Assembly: GCA_040394475.1 (NCBI GenBank) | Contig: JBEBSD010000025.1 | Span: forward strand, 13,980-77,979 | DNA: 64,000 nt | Reading direction: 5' to 3' | Origin: JBEBSD01 sp040394475 | GTDB taxonomy: Bacteria > Bacteroidota > Bacteroidia > Cytophagales > Spirosomataceae | Part shown: positions 32,522 to 40,828 of the stretch, one piece after another | Layout: the number at the start of each line of letters is the position of its first letter | How positions within the stretch are numbered: position 1 is the first letter of the stretch | The notes under the pieces: generated by a model | Told to the model about the DNA's origin: nothing | Database searches by the model: none | Seen by the model: the letters and a program-made list of their open reading frames with translations, nothing else | Made by a program: the position numbers and the translations under genes

Positions 32522-33682
32522 ATGGAAATAGCAGTTATATCCGATGTTTTTGCAAATGGGGTGCTCTCCAGCCTGCTGCAACACAAGGTGAACCAGTGCA
32601 TCTTATCTTTTTTTATCGGCTGCTTTCTTTCTATTATTTCAATCCCGGTCATTATTAATCTCTCTAACTTGCTGAACCTTAATGCTAAGCCTGGCTTCAG
32701 GAGTTCGCATGAGAACGCGACCCCCACATTGGGCGGCATCGCTATTTTCGCAGCAACCCTGATTGCTTTTTTTCTGTGGCCTCACGCCGATGAAACGGTG
32801 CCGGCCAACCTGGCAGGGCTGTCGATGGTGGGGCTGACGATTCTGTTTTTCCTGGGACTGAAAGATGATATTCTGGCGTTGGATCCTACTAAAAAGCTAT
32901 TGATCCAGATTTCGGCGTCCCTGACGCTGGTCGTTCTCGGAAATTTTAAAATCGAGTACCTCTATGGCATCTTCGGGTGGTATTTCATTCCGGACGTGAT
33001 CAGTATCCCGCTCACAATTTTTGTGTTTATTGCCCTGATCAACGCCATTAACCTTATCGATGGTATTGACGGACTCGCCGGCGGAATCAGCCTGATTGCA
33101 GGATTGGTCCTGGGAACCTGGTTTATGCTGGGGGCGCATTATGTGTTCGCCTGCCTGGCCTACTCGATGTCGGGCGCTTTACTGGGTTTCCTGCGCTTTA
33201 ATTTTTCAAAGACCAGTAAGATCTTTATGGGAGATACGGGTTCCCTGGTCGTGGGGTTCCTGCTCTCGGTATTCAGTGTGGAGTTCCTCCGGCTGAACGT
33301 GGTAGGAAGGCACGAGCCGGATGCCCTTTCAAATGCACCGATTATCCTGCTGGTGATTTTAATCGTGCCGATTTTCGATACGCTCCGGGTTTTCCTGGTC
33401 CGGCTGGCCAAAGGAAAATCACCCTTTGTTGCCGACCGGAATCACATGCACCATATCCTGCTCAACAACGGGCTGTCCCATTTTCAGGCGTCCTTCATCT
33501 TATGGCTGGTGACCATTGTGAATGTTTTCCTGTTCTTTATCTACCACGGCGATGTTACCAATACTACCTCCATTTTTATTTATCTCGCCTTGTTCGGGGT
33601 CTATATGGTGGTCGCCTACCTGTTAAAAAGACGGGGATTGCTGGTTGTCCGTAAAAGGGTTCACGTTCAGAATCCCTCCTGA
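32522..33682 (+). CDS. WecA/MraY-like undecaprenyl-phosphate sugar-1-phosphate transferase
   Basis: This membrane enzyme starts glycan assembly by moving a HexNAc-1-phosphate from UDP-sugar to undecaprenyl phosphate. About ten transmembrane helices are present. The family motifs are plain: PTLGGIAIF, GLKDDILALDPTKKLLIQI with the DDxxxxD motif, NAINLIDGIDGLAGGISLI, KIFMGDTGSLVVGF and the C-terminal DRNHMHHILLNNG histidine motif. The gene is the last obvious polysaccharide gene. It could serve this locus or be the general initiator for the cell; UppS at 56.7 kb makes its lipid. TTG 32441 would add an unlikely soluble tail, so I start at ATG 32522. Confidence 0.92.
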   Translation: MEIAVISDVFANGVLSSLLQHKVNQCILSFFIGCFLSIISIPVIINLSNLLNLNAKPGFRSSHENATPTLGGIAIFAATLIAFFLWPHADETVPANLAGLSMVGLTILFFLGLKDDILALDPTKKLLIQISASLTLVVLGNFKIEYLYGIFGWYFIPDVISIPLTIFVFIALINAINLIDGIDGLAGGISLIAGLVLGTWFMLGAHYVFACLAYSMSGALLGFLRFNFSKTSKIFMGDTGSLVVGFLLSVFSVEFLRLNVVGRHEPDALSNAPIILLVILIVPIFDTLRVFLVRLAKGKSPFVADRNHMHHILLNNGLSHFQASFILWLVTIVNVFLFFIYHGDVTNTTSIFIYLALFGVYMVVAYLLKRRGLLVVRKRVHVQNPS

Positions 33683-33768
33683 AGCTCCTCCCGGTCTTTC
33701 TTAAGTTTACATACAGCAAAGGTTATAAAGGACGTTGGGCCTTCATCCTTTGATTTTCAGTGCTCTCT

Positions 33769-34953
33769 ATGCAAGCAGTGCCGCCCTCAGGGTTTTATAC
33801 ACGACAGTTCTGGCTGCTCACTCTCAGTTCCTTTTTGTTTTTTGCAAGCTTTAACATGCTTATCCCGGAATTGCCGGGGTACCTCACTTCCATGGGAGGG
33901 GCGGAGTTTAAAGGGTATATTATTGCCTTGTTTACCATTACGGCAGGAATATCGCGGCCTTTCAGCGGGCGGCTCACCGATAAAATCGGGAGAGTCCCGG
34001 TAATGATTGTAGGCTCGGCGGTCTGTGTGCTTTGTGGGGTTCTGTACCCCTTGCTGACCACCATTTTCCCGTTTTTATTGTTACGATTCGTACATGGTTT
34101 TTCAACAGGTTTCAAGCCCACAGGCACTGCTGCTTATGTGGCGGATATCGTTCCTCCCGGCCGCAGGGGAGAGGCGTTGGGAATACACGGACTTTGTGCG
34201 GGGATGGGCTCCGCCATTTCTCCTGCAGCCGGCAGCTGGATTGCCGGGCATTACTCCATTGATGCCCTTTTTTATACCTCGTCTATCCTGGCGTTGCTAT
34301 CGATTGTGACATTGATCAATATGAAGGAAACCCTGCCTCAACGGGAAAAGCTTTCCTGGAGTATGGTACGGATCAACCGGAAAGATGTGTTTGAGCGGGC
34401 TGTTTTTCATCCGTCCCTGGTAATATTCCTCACGTATTTCAGTTTTGGCGCGGTGGCAACACTCACTCCGGATTTCAGCAGTTACCTGGGATTTAAGAAT
34501 CTGGGGCTGTATTTTCTGGTCGCTACGCTTGCCTCCCTGCTGAGCCGGCTGGTGGCGGGGAGGGCGTCTGACCGCTACGGGCGCGTAGAAGGGGGATTGG
34601 CGGGAAGCGCCTGTCTGGCGGTGGCGATGTTGATCACGGCCGCTGCGGCCGGGCCGCTGATGTTTCTGGCCGGAGCGTTTCTGTACGGAGTGGCAATGGG
34701 CATTTTATCACCGGTGCTGGCTGCCTGGACGGTGGATCTGAGTGATGACAGCAGCCGGGGAAGAGCGTTGTCTACCATGTATTTGTCGATGGAAATGGGA
34801 ATCGGGTTGGGGGCATGGGTTGCTGCCTTTATAGTTGCCAATAAGTTCGAAAACCTGAAACTTGCCTTCGAGGTCAATGCAGGATTGGCTGTTGTGGCTT
34901 TTGTATACTGCCTGGCATTGATCCGGCATAAATTCACCTCCCGTGCAATCTGA
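33769..34953 (+). CDS. MFS transporter, drug-efflux-like
   Basis: A 394-residue, 12-helix inner-membrane transporter. The loop 2-3 motif is GRLTDKIGRVPVMI and a second copy is GRASDRYGRVEGG, while LLRFVHGFSTGFKPTGTAAYVADIVPPGRRGEALG covers helices 4-5 with the motif C-like region (continuous but quoted in two parts here). The set resembles bacterial multidrug or sugar-efflux permeases; the substrate is unknown. I start at ATG 33769; a GTG three codons upstream is possible. The end overlaps the next gene by 11 bases, so the two are coupled. Confidence 0.85.
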   Translation: MQAVPPSGFYTRQFWLLTLSSFLFFASFNMLIPELPGYLTSMGGAEFKGYIIALFTITAGISRPFSGRLTDKIGRVPVMIVGSAVCVLCGVLYPLLTTIFPFLLLRFVHGFSTGFKPTGTAAYVADIVPPGRRGEALGIHGLCAGMGSAISPAAGSWIAGHYSIDALFYTSSILALLSIVTLINMKETLPQREKLSWSMVRINRKDVFERAVFHPSLVIFLTYFSFGAVATLTPDFSSYLGFKNLGLYFLVATLASLLSRLVAGRASDRYGRVEGGLAGSACLAVAMLITAAAAGPLMFLAGAFLYGVAMGILSPVLAAWTVDLSDDSSRGRALSTMYLSMEMGIGLGAWVAAFIVANKFENLKLAFEVNAGLAVVAFVYCLALIRHKFTSRAI

Positions 34954-35563
34954 CGATACCTATCTGACCATTGAAGCTCCGGCAACTGCGCTGTTTAAGG
35001 ACCGGGGAAGTAAATTCCTGAGTTTTGTTTACCCCGTCCGGAACGAGACGGAGGTCCGGGATTACAGGATGCAGCTGAAGGAACTGCATCCTAAAGCGGT
35101 TCACCATTGTTATGCCTACCGGCTTGATCAGGTGCGGTTCCGGGCCAGTGACGACGGAGAGCCTGCGGGAACAGCCGGAAAGCCGATCCTCAACACCCTC
35201 TATTCCCGTGAATTAACGGATGTGCTCGTGGTGGTGGTTCGGTATTTCGGCGGGACGCTGCTGGGCGTTCCCGGCCTGATCCATGCGTATAAGAGCGCCA
35301 GTGAAGCAGCTTTGGACGAAGCGGTTGTCGTAACGCGTTTTCGTACTACCCGGTACCTCCTGTCGTTCCCCTATGAAAAGATGAATGCCGTCATGAAGAT
35401 TGTAAAGGAGATGGAGCTGTCTGCCGAACATCCGGTCTATGAACTGACATGCGGTTTGGAGGTGGCGGTCAGGGATACTTTAAAGGAACACTTCCTGGAG
35501 CGGTGTGCCGGTATCGGATCACTGGTGCTGACCGGACCCGCGGATGGGGATACGACTATTTAG
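34943..35563 (+). CDS. YigZ/IMPACT family protein
   Basis: A 206-residue cytoplasmic protein of the UPF0029 (YigZ, IMPACT N-terminal) family. The motif FKDRGSKFLSFVYPV at the start, HCYAYRL, the catalytic-looking FRASDDGEPAGTAGKPIL and LVVVVRYFGGTLLGVPGLIHAYKSAS are all characteristic. The C-terminal half is the DUF1949-like small domain. Function is not firmly known; the eukaryotic homologue regulates Gcn2. It starts at GTG 34943 overlapping the MFS gene by 11 bases, with no alternative ATG nearby. Confidence 0.92.
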   Translation: MQSDDTYLTIEAPATALFKDRGSKFLSFVYPVRNETEVRDYRMQLKELHPKAVHHCYAYRLDQVRFRASDDGEPAGTAGKPILNTLYSRELTDVLVVVVRYFGGTLLGVPGLIHAYKSASEAALDEAVVVTRFRTTRYLLSFPYEKMNAVMKIVKEMELSAEHPVYELTCGLEVAVRDTLKEHFLERCAGIGSLVLTGPADGDTTI

Positions 35564-35634
35564 GGAAAGGGCAGAACATTTTGCGGGGTGCGGTTGTTAT
35601 GGACACAGGGGTATTTACCAAGTGATTTGAACAA

Positions 35635-36150
35635 ATGGAAACAGAAGCCATCATTAACCGGGTAGCGAACAGCGGGATTGTATCCCTCGATCTGGAAGCA
35701 TATTACCACCCGGGGGAGCGGGTTGTTTACGATATAAAGGACAACCTGTTTCAGGGATTAATCTTACGGGAAAAGGATTTCCGGGAATTTTTGAAAACAC
35801 ATGACTGGAGCCGGTATGAGGGGAAAAATGTGGCCATAACGTGTTCGGAAGATGCCATTGTCCCAACCTGGGCCTATATGCTGTTGGCGCTCCAGTTGGA
35901 ACCCTATGCGCACCAGGTGGTATTCGGCGGGATAGATTCCCTCGAAGACGCTCTTTTTTACCAGGCATTGAACGGGATAGATGTTGAAGCATACCGCGAT
36001 AAGCGGGTCGTCGTAAAGGGGTGCAGCAAGTTTCCGGTGCCCACTTCGGCCTATGTGGCGATTACCCGCAAGCTGAAGCCGGTCGTACAAAGTCTTATGT
36101 TTGGTGAACCCTGCAGCACCGTACCCCTCTACAAGCGCCCCAGGACCTGA
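35635..36150 (+). CDS. DUF2480 family protein
   Basis: A 171-residue cytoplasmic protein of unknown function, common in Bacteroidota. It starts EAIINRVANSGIVSLDLEAYYHPGERVVYDIK, followed by a DNLFQGLILREKDFREFLK block that is the family's strongest feature. Two later segments, VAITCSEDAIVPTWAYMLLA and VVKGCSKFPVPTSAYVAITR, look like internal repeats with a shared CS...PT.AY pattern. It converges with RNase HII and their coding ends overlap by 22 bases. Confidence 0.9.
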   Translation: METEAIINRVANSGIVSLDLEAYYHPGERVVYDIKDNLFQGLILREKDFREFLKTHDWSRYEGKNVAITCSEDAIVPTWAYMLLALQLEPYAHQVVFGGIDSLEDALFYQALNGIDVEAYRDKRVVVKGCSKFPVPTSAYVAITRKLKPVVQSLMFGEPCSTVPLYKRPRT

Positions 36151-36734
36151 TCCGTCTCTTTCAGCAGGCGGAACGTCATCCGGTGATAGGGTGTCGGTCC
36201 GTATTCCAGCAAGGCCCTCCGGTGCTGCCGGGTCGGGTATCCTACATTACAGTCCCATCCATATTGCGGGTAGTGTTCAGAGAGCCGCTTCATAAGCCTG
36301 TCCCGGTAATTTTTGGCCAGTACCGATGCCGCGGCAATGGAAAAATAATGCGTGTCCCCCTTCACGATACAGGTGTGTGGAATCATGGGATAATTGATAA
36401 AGCGGTTCCCGTCGACGAGCAGGTGCTGCGGGGGGGTAGTAAGATGATCTACCGCACGGTGCATGGCAAGGAAACTGGCTTTCAGAATGTTGATCTGATC
36501 GATTTCGGTATGTGAAACTTCGGCAATTGACCAATCGACAGCCTCTCTCAGAATATCGGTTTCTATCTGTTCGCGCTGCTGGAAGGTCAGCTGCTTGGAG
36601 TCGTTCAGGAAGGGATGGGTATAGTCGGGGCGGAGGATTACGGCGGCCGCCACGACCGGCCCGGCGAGACATCCTCTGCCGACTTCGTCAAGTCCCGCTT
36701 CCACTAGAGAATGGTTATAATAAGATTTCAGCAT
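36129..36734 (-). CDS. rnhB: Ribonuclease HII
   Basis: This enzyme cuts RNA in RNA-DNA hybrids, including single ribonucleotides. The N-terminal catalytic motif AGLDEVGRGCLAGPVVAAAV supplies the Asp-Glu pair, with LNDSKQLTFQQRE (DSK) and LLVDGN providing further acidic residues, then SIAAASVLAKNYRDRLM. The length of 202 residues is normal. The frame extends upstream to 36806, but ATG 36734 gives the usual start. That ATG overlaps the stop of the BatA-like gene, so rnhB is the last gene of the minus-strand operon beginning at 39608. Confidence 0.95.
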   Translation of the reverse strand: MLKSYYNHSLVEAGLDEVGRGCLAGPVVAAAVILRPDYTHPFLNDSKQLTFQQREQIETDILREAVDWSIAEVSHTEIDQINILKASFLAMHRAVDHLTTPPQHLLVDGNRFINYPMIPHTCIVKGDTHYFSIAAASVLAKNYRDRLMKRLSEHYPQYGWDCNVGYPTRQHRRALLEYGPTPYHRMTFRLLKETDQVLGRL

Positions 36735-37753
36735 TAATCTTCCAGGATATTGGTCATAAACGTACATTTGGCGCCGAGGGATACAATAAGGAATAAAATT
36801 CCCCAATACAGGTATACCCGGTAATAATCCCTGATTTCTTTGAAGCTGGTATCCCTGAACTTCACCTTTTCCAGCTGATTGATCTCGGCGAATACATTGG
36901 CGAGGGCCTTATTGTCGGTGGCGGCATAGTAGTGCCCGTTTCCTTCAGAAGCAATCCGCCGGAGCTCGTTCTCTGCTACTGCAGCAGTCTGAGGGGGGGC
37001 GAGGGAGTCGGAAGGGAGTCTCGGGGTAATTCTGCCGACCGCGATGGTATAGATCCGGATGCCATAGGCATAGGCAATCCGGGCCATGGTATACGGATCC
37101 AGGTTGCCGGATGTATTATCCCCGTCGCTGATCAGGATAATTACTTTGCTTTCACTTTTCGAATCACGCATGCGGTTAATGGCCACAGCCAGGGCACTTC
37201 CGATGGCAGTACCGGCTTCGGGGATCATTGACGGCTTGACATCGTTCAGGAACTGGTTCAATAGCTCATAATCAGTCGTGAGCGGGCAGAGGGAGTACGC
37301 TTCCCCGGCAAAAATCACCAGCCCGATCCGGTTTTGCAGCCTGCCGGCAATAAACTGCCGTGCCACCGATTGGGCTGCCGCCAACCGGTTGGGAAGCAGG
37401 TCCTTCTCCATCATCGAATCGGAAATGTCGAGCAGCAGTGTAATGTCAATTCCCTCCGAAAACCGGTCGGCTTTGGTCGTAACGGTTTGGGGACGAGCCA
37501 GCGCCAGCACCACGAAGAAAACACCGAGGCCCAGGAATACCGGCGTTACGAACCGGAGGAGCGTTACCCAGTCGGTCAACCTGCTTTTGTGAATAAAGCT
37601 GACCGTATAATATTGTTTTTCCTTCCGGTGCAGCACATGCCGCAGCCAGAACAACACCGGAATCGCCGGCAGTGCATAGAGAAAATAAGGGTGGTCCCAA
37701 TGGTAGCTCCGCAGCAGGTGCCAGTCAAACCACCTGAGCGAAAGCCAGTCCAT
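36734..37753 (-). CDS. batA: BatA-like von Willebrand factor A domain membrane protein
   Basis: A 339-residue protein with two N-terminal hydrophobic segments (about residues 24-40 and 68-88), a VWA domain and a C-terminal transmembrane helix (about 310-330). The MIDAS is visible: DITLLLDISDSMMEKD (DxSxS), with AGEAYSLCPLTTDY and IILISDGDNTSG further on. This is the BatA/Aer-operon architecture. Such proteins act with MoxR ATPases and DUF58 proteins in assembling or protecting envelope components. Start ATG 37753 is preferred, with 37783 as the longer alternative. No BatB follows; RNase HII does. Confidence 0.85.
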   Translation of the reverse strand: MDWLSLRWFDWHLLRSYHWDHPYFLYALPAIPVLFWLRHVLHRKEKQYYTVSFIHKSRLTDWVTLLRFVTPVFLGLGVFFVVLALARPQTVTTKADRFSEGIDITLLLDISDSMMEKDLLPNRLAAAQSVARQFIAGRLQNRIGLVIFAGEAYSLCPLTTDYELLNQFLNDVKPSMIPEAGTAIGSALAVAINRMRDSKSESKVIILISDGDNTSGNLDPYTMARIAYAYGIRIYTIAVGRITPRLPSDSLAPPQTAAVAENELRRIASEGNGHYYAATDNKALANVFAEINQLEKVKFRDTSFKEIRDYYRVYLYWGILFLIVSLGAKCTFMTNILED

Positions 37754-37804
37754 TGTATCCGTTAAAAATTCATCCGTCTGCATGCTGTCTCGGCCGGGTT
37801 ATGC

Positions 37805-38710
37805 TTACTGGGTGGTGATGATTTCCTTCCTTTTCTGGAGGTACAATTTCTGGGCGATGGTATCCAGGATGAGCAGCGAGTTGCCGATATCCCGCGATTT
37901 GGTAAACCCATAGATAATTTCATCGATATCTTTGAGCGCAAACCGCAGGGAGTTATCCGGAATGCTGTCAGAAATCTCCCGGGTAGTAAAGGTGGTAAAT
38001 GGTTGTTGTTCCAGGCGTTCCAGGTATTTTTTCCAGAGTACCAATGCGAGTTCAACGTCGGGAATGCTCTCTTTGTTTTTGGCATTGAGATAATGACGGT
38101 TAAAACTTCTGGTAAAGTCGCGATACCGCCGCCGCAGGCGAAATACCCGCCACTGTCGGTTGATTTTCTCCCCGAAAATCCAGTAAATGCCAAACCCCAT
38201 CAGGCCGAGCAGACCCGTCAGGATAACGATCAGAGAGTAGTTTATCTGTTCCTTAACGGGAACAATTTCCATGGCGCTCTGAAATCGGAGGGTGTCGATT
38301 CCCTGACGGTCGACGGAAAGCCGTACCAACGCGCTGTCGGTAAGGGGGTAGACGGCTGTGCAATCTTTCCCATTCCACACAAAAACCGGAAGACTGAGCG
38401 TTATGGCAGGCGTTATTTCAAAGGAAATGAATTGGTAGACCGTACTGTCCAGGCTTCCGGTCGAATCGGTCCGGGTGTTGAAAATCTGTTGGGCCACAAA
38501 GGTGAAGGGAGAGAAATTAAAACTGGAGTCCGGAAAAAAAACTTCCTCATGCGGAGGATGACGGTAACTGAGTACATACGAGAAATCAACCCCCGTCCGT
38601 ACGGTATCCTGCATAATGGCGCCTTTCGGAAGCGTTTGCCCCCACCCGGAAAGTACCGGTGATACGAACGCCAGCATACAAAACAGAACGGATTTTACAG
38701 AATAATGCAA
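37805..38710 (-). CDS. BatA-operon membrane protein, DUF4381-like layout
   Basis: A 301-residue protein with a signal peptide (residues 1-25, ending SGWGQ), a periplasmic beta-rich domain of about 145 residues and one transmembrane helix near residues 173-195 (YSLIVILTGLLGLMGFGIYWIF). A basic cytoplasmic domain follows (RVFRLRRRYRDFTRSF ... FTTREISDSI). A protein of this shape lies between DUF58 and BatA in many Bacteroidota Bat operons. I do not recognise a specific family by motif; DUF4381-like is a positional guess. The gene lies 10 bases after DUF58 and 51 bases before BatA. Confidence 0.7.
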   Translation of the reverse strand: MHYSVKSVLFCMLAFVSPVLSGWGQTLPKGAIMQDTVRTGVDFSYVLSYRHPPHEEVFFPDSSFNFSPFTFVAQQIFNTRTDSTGSLDSTVYQFISFEITPAITLSLPVFVWNGKDCTAVYPLTDSALVRLSVDRQGIDTLRFQSAMEIVPVKEQINYSLIVILTGLLGLMGFGIYWIFGEKINRQWRVFRLRRRYRDFTRSFNRHYLNAKNKESIPDVELALVLWKKYLERLEQQPFTTFTTREISDSIPDNSLRFALKDIDEIIYGFTKSRDIGNSLLILDTIAQKLYLQKRKEIITTQ

Positions 38711-38720
38711 GTGACTGAAG

Positions 38721-39608
38721 TTAATGTTTGGGACTTCCTTTTACATAACGACGTACTCTGAAAAGCCGGATCAGTGCAGGGATATAGTCGCCCGATGCCG
38801 CTACGGAAAGGTAGTCGGCCTTGTTTTGCCGGCAGAGTAATTCCAGGTCGGTCTTCCGCTTCGCAAACTCGTCGGTCAGAAAATTCCGGTAAAAGGGCGA
38901 AGAGGTATTCAGCCAGGTCCTTTTGCCGGATTCGATATCGACTACCGGGACAATCCCCAGTGAGGGAGGCTGTGTTTCCCGTTCATCGTTTACATGGATC
39001 ACAATAAGGTCATGTTTTCTGGCCAGGGCTTTTAAGTGAAATTCGTATTGCGTATCGACAAAATCTGATATCAGGAAGATCAGGCTGCGACGGTTGAGTA
39101 TATCGAGGGTTTGCAGGATGGCTTGGGAAAGCCGGGTTCCCAGCGACTTCGGCTTGATCTGGTAGAGGCTGCTGACGATCCGGTAAGCCTGTTTCATGCC
39201 TCCGGAAGGTTTAACGTAATGTTCGTTATGGTCAGAGAAGCAAAGCAGGCCGACCTGGCTGGCTTCCTTGATGGCGGCGAGCGTCAGTACCCCGCATATT
39301 TCTTTGGCCCTGTCGATCTTCAGCCGGGAAGGCGTTCCTACCAGTTGAGAGCCGCTGATATCGAGCAGGAAAAATACGGTTTGCTCTTTTTCTTCTTTGA
39401 AAATTTTAATATAGACCCCATGCCCTTTGGCAGACGTATTCCAGTCGATCGTCCGGATGTCATCTCCGTATTGATAAAGGCGCAAATCGGCAAAATCGAG
39501 CCCCGATCCTTTGAACACCGAATGAAAGTTGCCTTGCCGGGCATTATTCACCGCTTTACGGATCCTGATTTCATATCGGTGCAGTTTGGCAAGGAACTCT
39601 TTAAACAT
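38721..39608 (-). CDS. DUF58 domain protein
   Basis: A 295-residue cytoplasmic protein. The DUF58 core is clear: GSGLDFADLRLYQYGDDIRTIDWNTSAK, then YIKIFKEEKEQTVFFLLDISGSQLVG. This places a DxSxS-like VWA MIDAS, and LIFLISDFVD follows in the second half. DUF58 proteins work with MoxR-type AAA ATPases and BatA-like VWA proteins. This is the first gene of the minus-strand operon DUF58, DUF4381-like, batA, rnhB. The usual moxR gene is not directly upstream; a plus-strand DUF4296 gene is there instead. Confidence 0.92.
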   Translation of the reverse strand: MFKEFLAKLHRYEIRIRKAVNNARQGNFHSVFKGSGLDFADLRLYQYGDDIRTIDWNTSAKGHGVYIKIFKEEKEQTVFFLLDISGSQLVGTPSRLKIDRAKEICGVLTLAAIKEASQVGLLCFSDHNEHYVKPSGGMKQAYRIVSSLYQIKPKSLGTRLSQAILQTLDILNRRSLIFLISDFVDTQYEFHLKALARKHDLIVIHVNDERETQPPSLGIVPVVDIESGKRTWLNTSSPFYRNFLTDEFAKRKTDLELLCRQNKADYLSVAASGDYIPALIRLFRVRRYVKGSPKH

Positions 39609-39657
39609 CGAATCTTTATTTATTTAAATAATTTTACGATTTTTGTCGGAAACCACA

Positions 39658-39665
39658 CAAAGATA
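39658..39665 (-). promoter_or_regulatory. Candidate -7 element for the DUF58/BatA operon
   Basis: On the minus strand this reads TATCTTTG, a perfect TAnnTTTG -7 match, 50 bases before the DUF58 start codon. A clear -33 TTTG partner is not evident. The element lies in the 74-base divergent gap to the DUF4296 gene. Confidence 0.4.
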
Positions 39666-39682
39666 GGGCTTAATTAAAACCT

Positions 39683-40075
39683 ATGCGAATTGTTAATTTA
39701 GGATTGCTGGTCTTGGTGTTAGCTTGCTCGAAACAGGACAAAGCCCCTAAAGAGATCATCGGGAAGTCCGAAATGGCATCGATTCTGGCCGATATCCATT
39801 TAGCAGAAGCAAAGGTTGCTACTATGGGGCTGAAATCCCTGGATTCTTCCGTAATGGTGTTCGCGAAATTGCAAAAGGAAATCTGGCAGAAATATAACGT
39901 GGATACGGCAAGGTATAATCAGAGCTACCGGTATTATGTTGCACGTCCCGAAGTGTTTGCCGGTATTTATGAAAAAGTGTCAGCAAGACTGGACAGTACG
40001 GTCGTAGCTGACAGCAGTCACATTGAAACAGATAAAAACCTACCTACAGATAAAATTGAAACAACACGTGAGTAA
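39683..40075 (+). CDS. DUF4296 lipoprotein
   Basis: A 130-residue lipoprotein. The signal peptide ends in LVLVLACSKQD, a lipobox with the cysteine at about residue 15. The following MASILADIHLAEAKVATMGL and QKEIWQKYNVDTARYNQSYRYY blocks are the DUF4296 pattern found in Bacteroidota. Function is unknown. The coding end overlaps the downstream glycosyltransferase gene by 8 bases. Confidence 0.85.
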   Translation: MRIVNLGLLVLVLACSKQDKAPKEIIGKSEMASILADIHLAEAKVATMGLKSLDSSVMVFAKLQKEIWQKYNVDTARYNQSYRYYVARPEVFAGIYEKVSARLDSTVVADSSHIETDKNLPTDKIETTRE

Positions 40076-40820
40076 CTCGGTCGTCATCATTCCTACCTAT
40101 AATGAAATTGAAAACATAGAGGCAATTATCAGGAAGGTGTTCAGTTTGTCTGTTCCGTTTCATGTATTGATTATAGACGACGGCTCCCCGGACGGTACAG
40201 CCCAGGAGGTAATCAGGTTGCAGGCTGAATTTGAAGGGAGGCTGCACCTCCTCCAGCGATCGGGTAAACTCGGGTTGGGTACCGCCTATATTTATGGGTT
40301 TAAATGGGCGCTTGCGCAGGGGTATGCGTATCTCTTTGAGATGGACGCCGATTTTTCACATAATCCTGATGACCTGGTAAGATTGCATGAAGCATGCAGT
40401 AAGGACGGACACGATGTTGCGGTAGGGTCTCGTTATGTGACGGGTATCAACGTGGTGAACTGGCCGATGGGAAGAGTGCTGATGTCGTATTTTGCCGGGT
40501 ATTATGTGCGGTTGATAACCTCCATGCCGTTTCGGGATCCTACTGCCGGCTTTGTCTGCTACCGCAGCCAGGTATTAGAGACGATTGATCTGGATAAAAT
40601 CCATTTTGTCGGCTACGCCTTCCAGATTGAAATGAAATTCAATGCCTGGAAATACGGGTTTGATATCAAAGAGGTCCCGATCATTTTTACGGACCGTACG
40701 AAAGGGAATTCAAAAATGTCGAAGGGAATCTTCAAGGAGGCTGTTCTGGGAGTGATCAGCCTTAAGATCAGGAGCTTATTTAAACGGTATATCCCGCCGG
40801 CAGCTGCCGGCGGGATATAA
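40068..40820 (+). CDS. Dpm1-like polyprenol monophosphosugar synthase
   Basis: A 250-residue GT2 enzyme that transfers a sugar, usually mannose or glucose, from a nucleotide sugar to polyprenyl phosphate. Motifs are SVVIIPTYNEIENIEAIIRKV, LIIDDGSPDGTA and YLFEMDADFSHNPDDL with the DxD aspartates, then GSRYVTGINVVNWP and DPTAGFVCYR, the Dpm1/PMM synthase signature. There is no C-terminal transmembrane domain. The start GTG 40068 overlaps the previous stop; an upstream TTG at 40023 is unlikely. The last codons and the stop lie inside a perfect palindrome. Its product could feed the ArnT-like enzyme at 16-18 kb (inference). Confidence 0.9.
   Translation: MSNSVVIIPTYNEIENIEAIIRKVFSLSVPFHVLIIDDGSPDGTAQEVIRLQAEFEGRLHLLQRSGKLGLGTAYIYGFKWALAQGYAYLFEMDADFSHNPDDLVRLHEACSKDGHDVAVGSRYVTGINVVNWPMGRVLMSYFAGYYVRLITSMPFRDPTAGFVCYRSQVLETIDLDKIHFVGYAFQIEMKFNAWKYGFDIKEVPIIFTDRTKGNSKMSKGIFKEAVLGVISLKIRSLFKRYIPPAAAGGI
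40788..40819. terminator. Perfect 32-bp palindrome overlapping the end of the GT gene
   Basis: Each 16-base arm, TATATCCCGCCGGCAG on the left, is the exact reverse complement of the other. It covers the last ten codons and most of the TAA of the Dpm1-like gene, encoding IPPAAAGGI, and ends 10 bases before the convergent SusD gene's stop. It can act as a bidirectional terminator, although no long U-run follows. Confidence 0.75.
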
Positions 40821-40828
40821 GCAACCGG

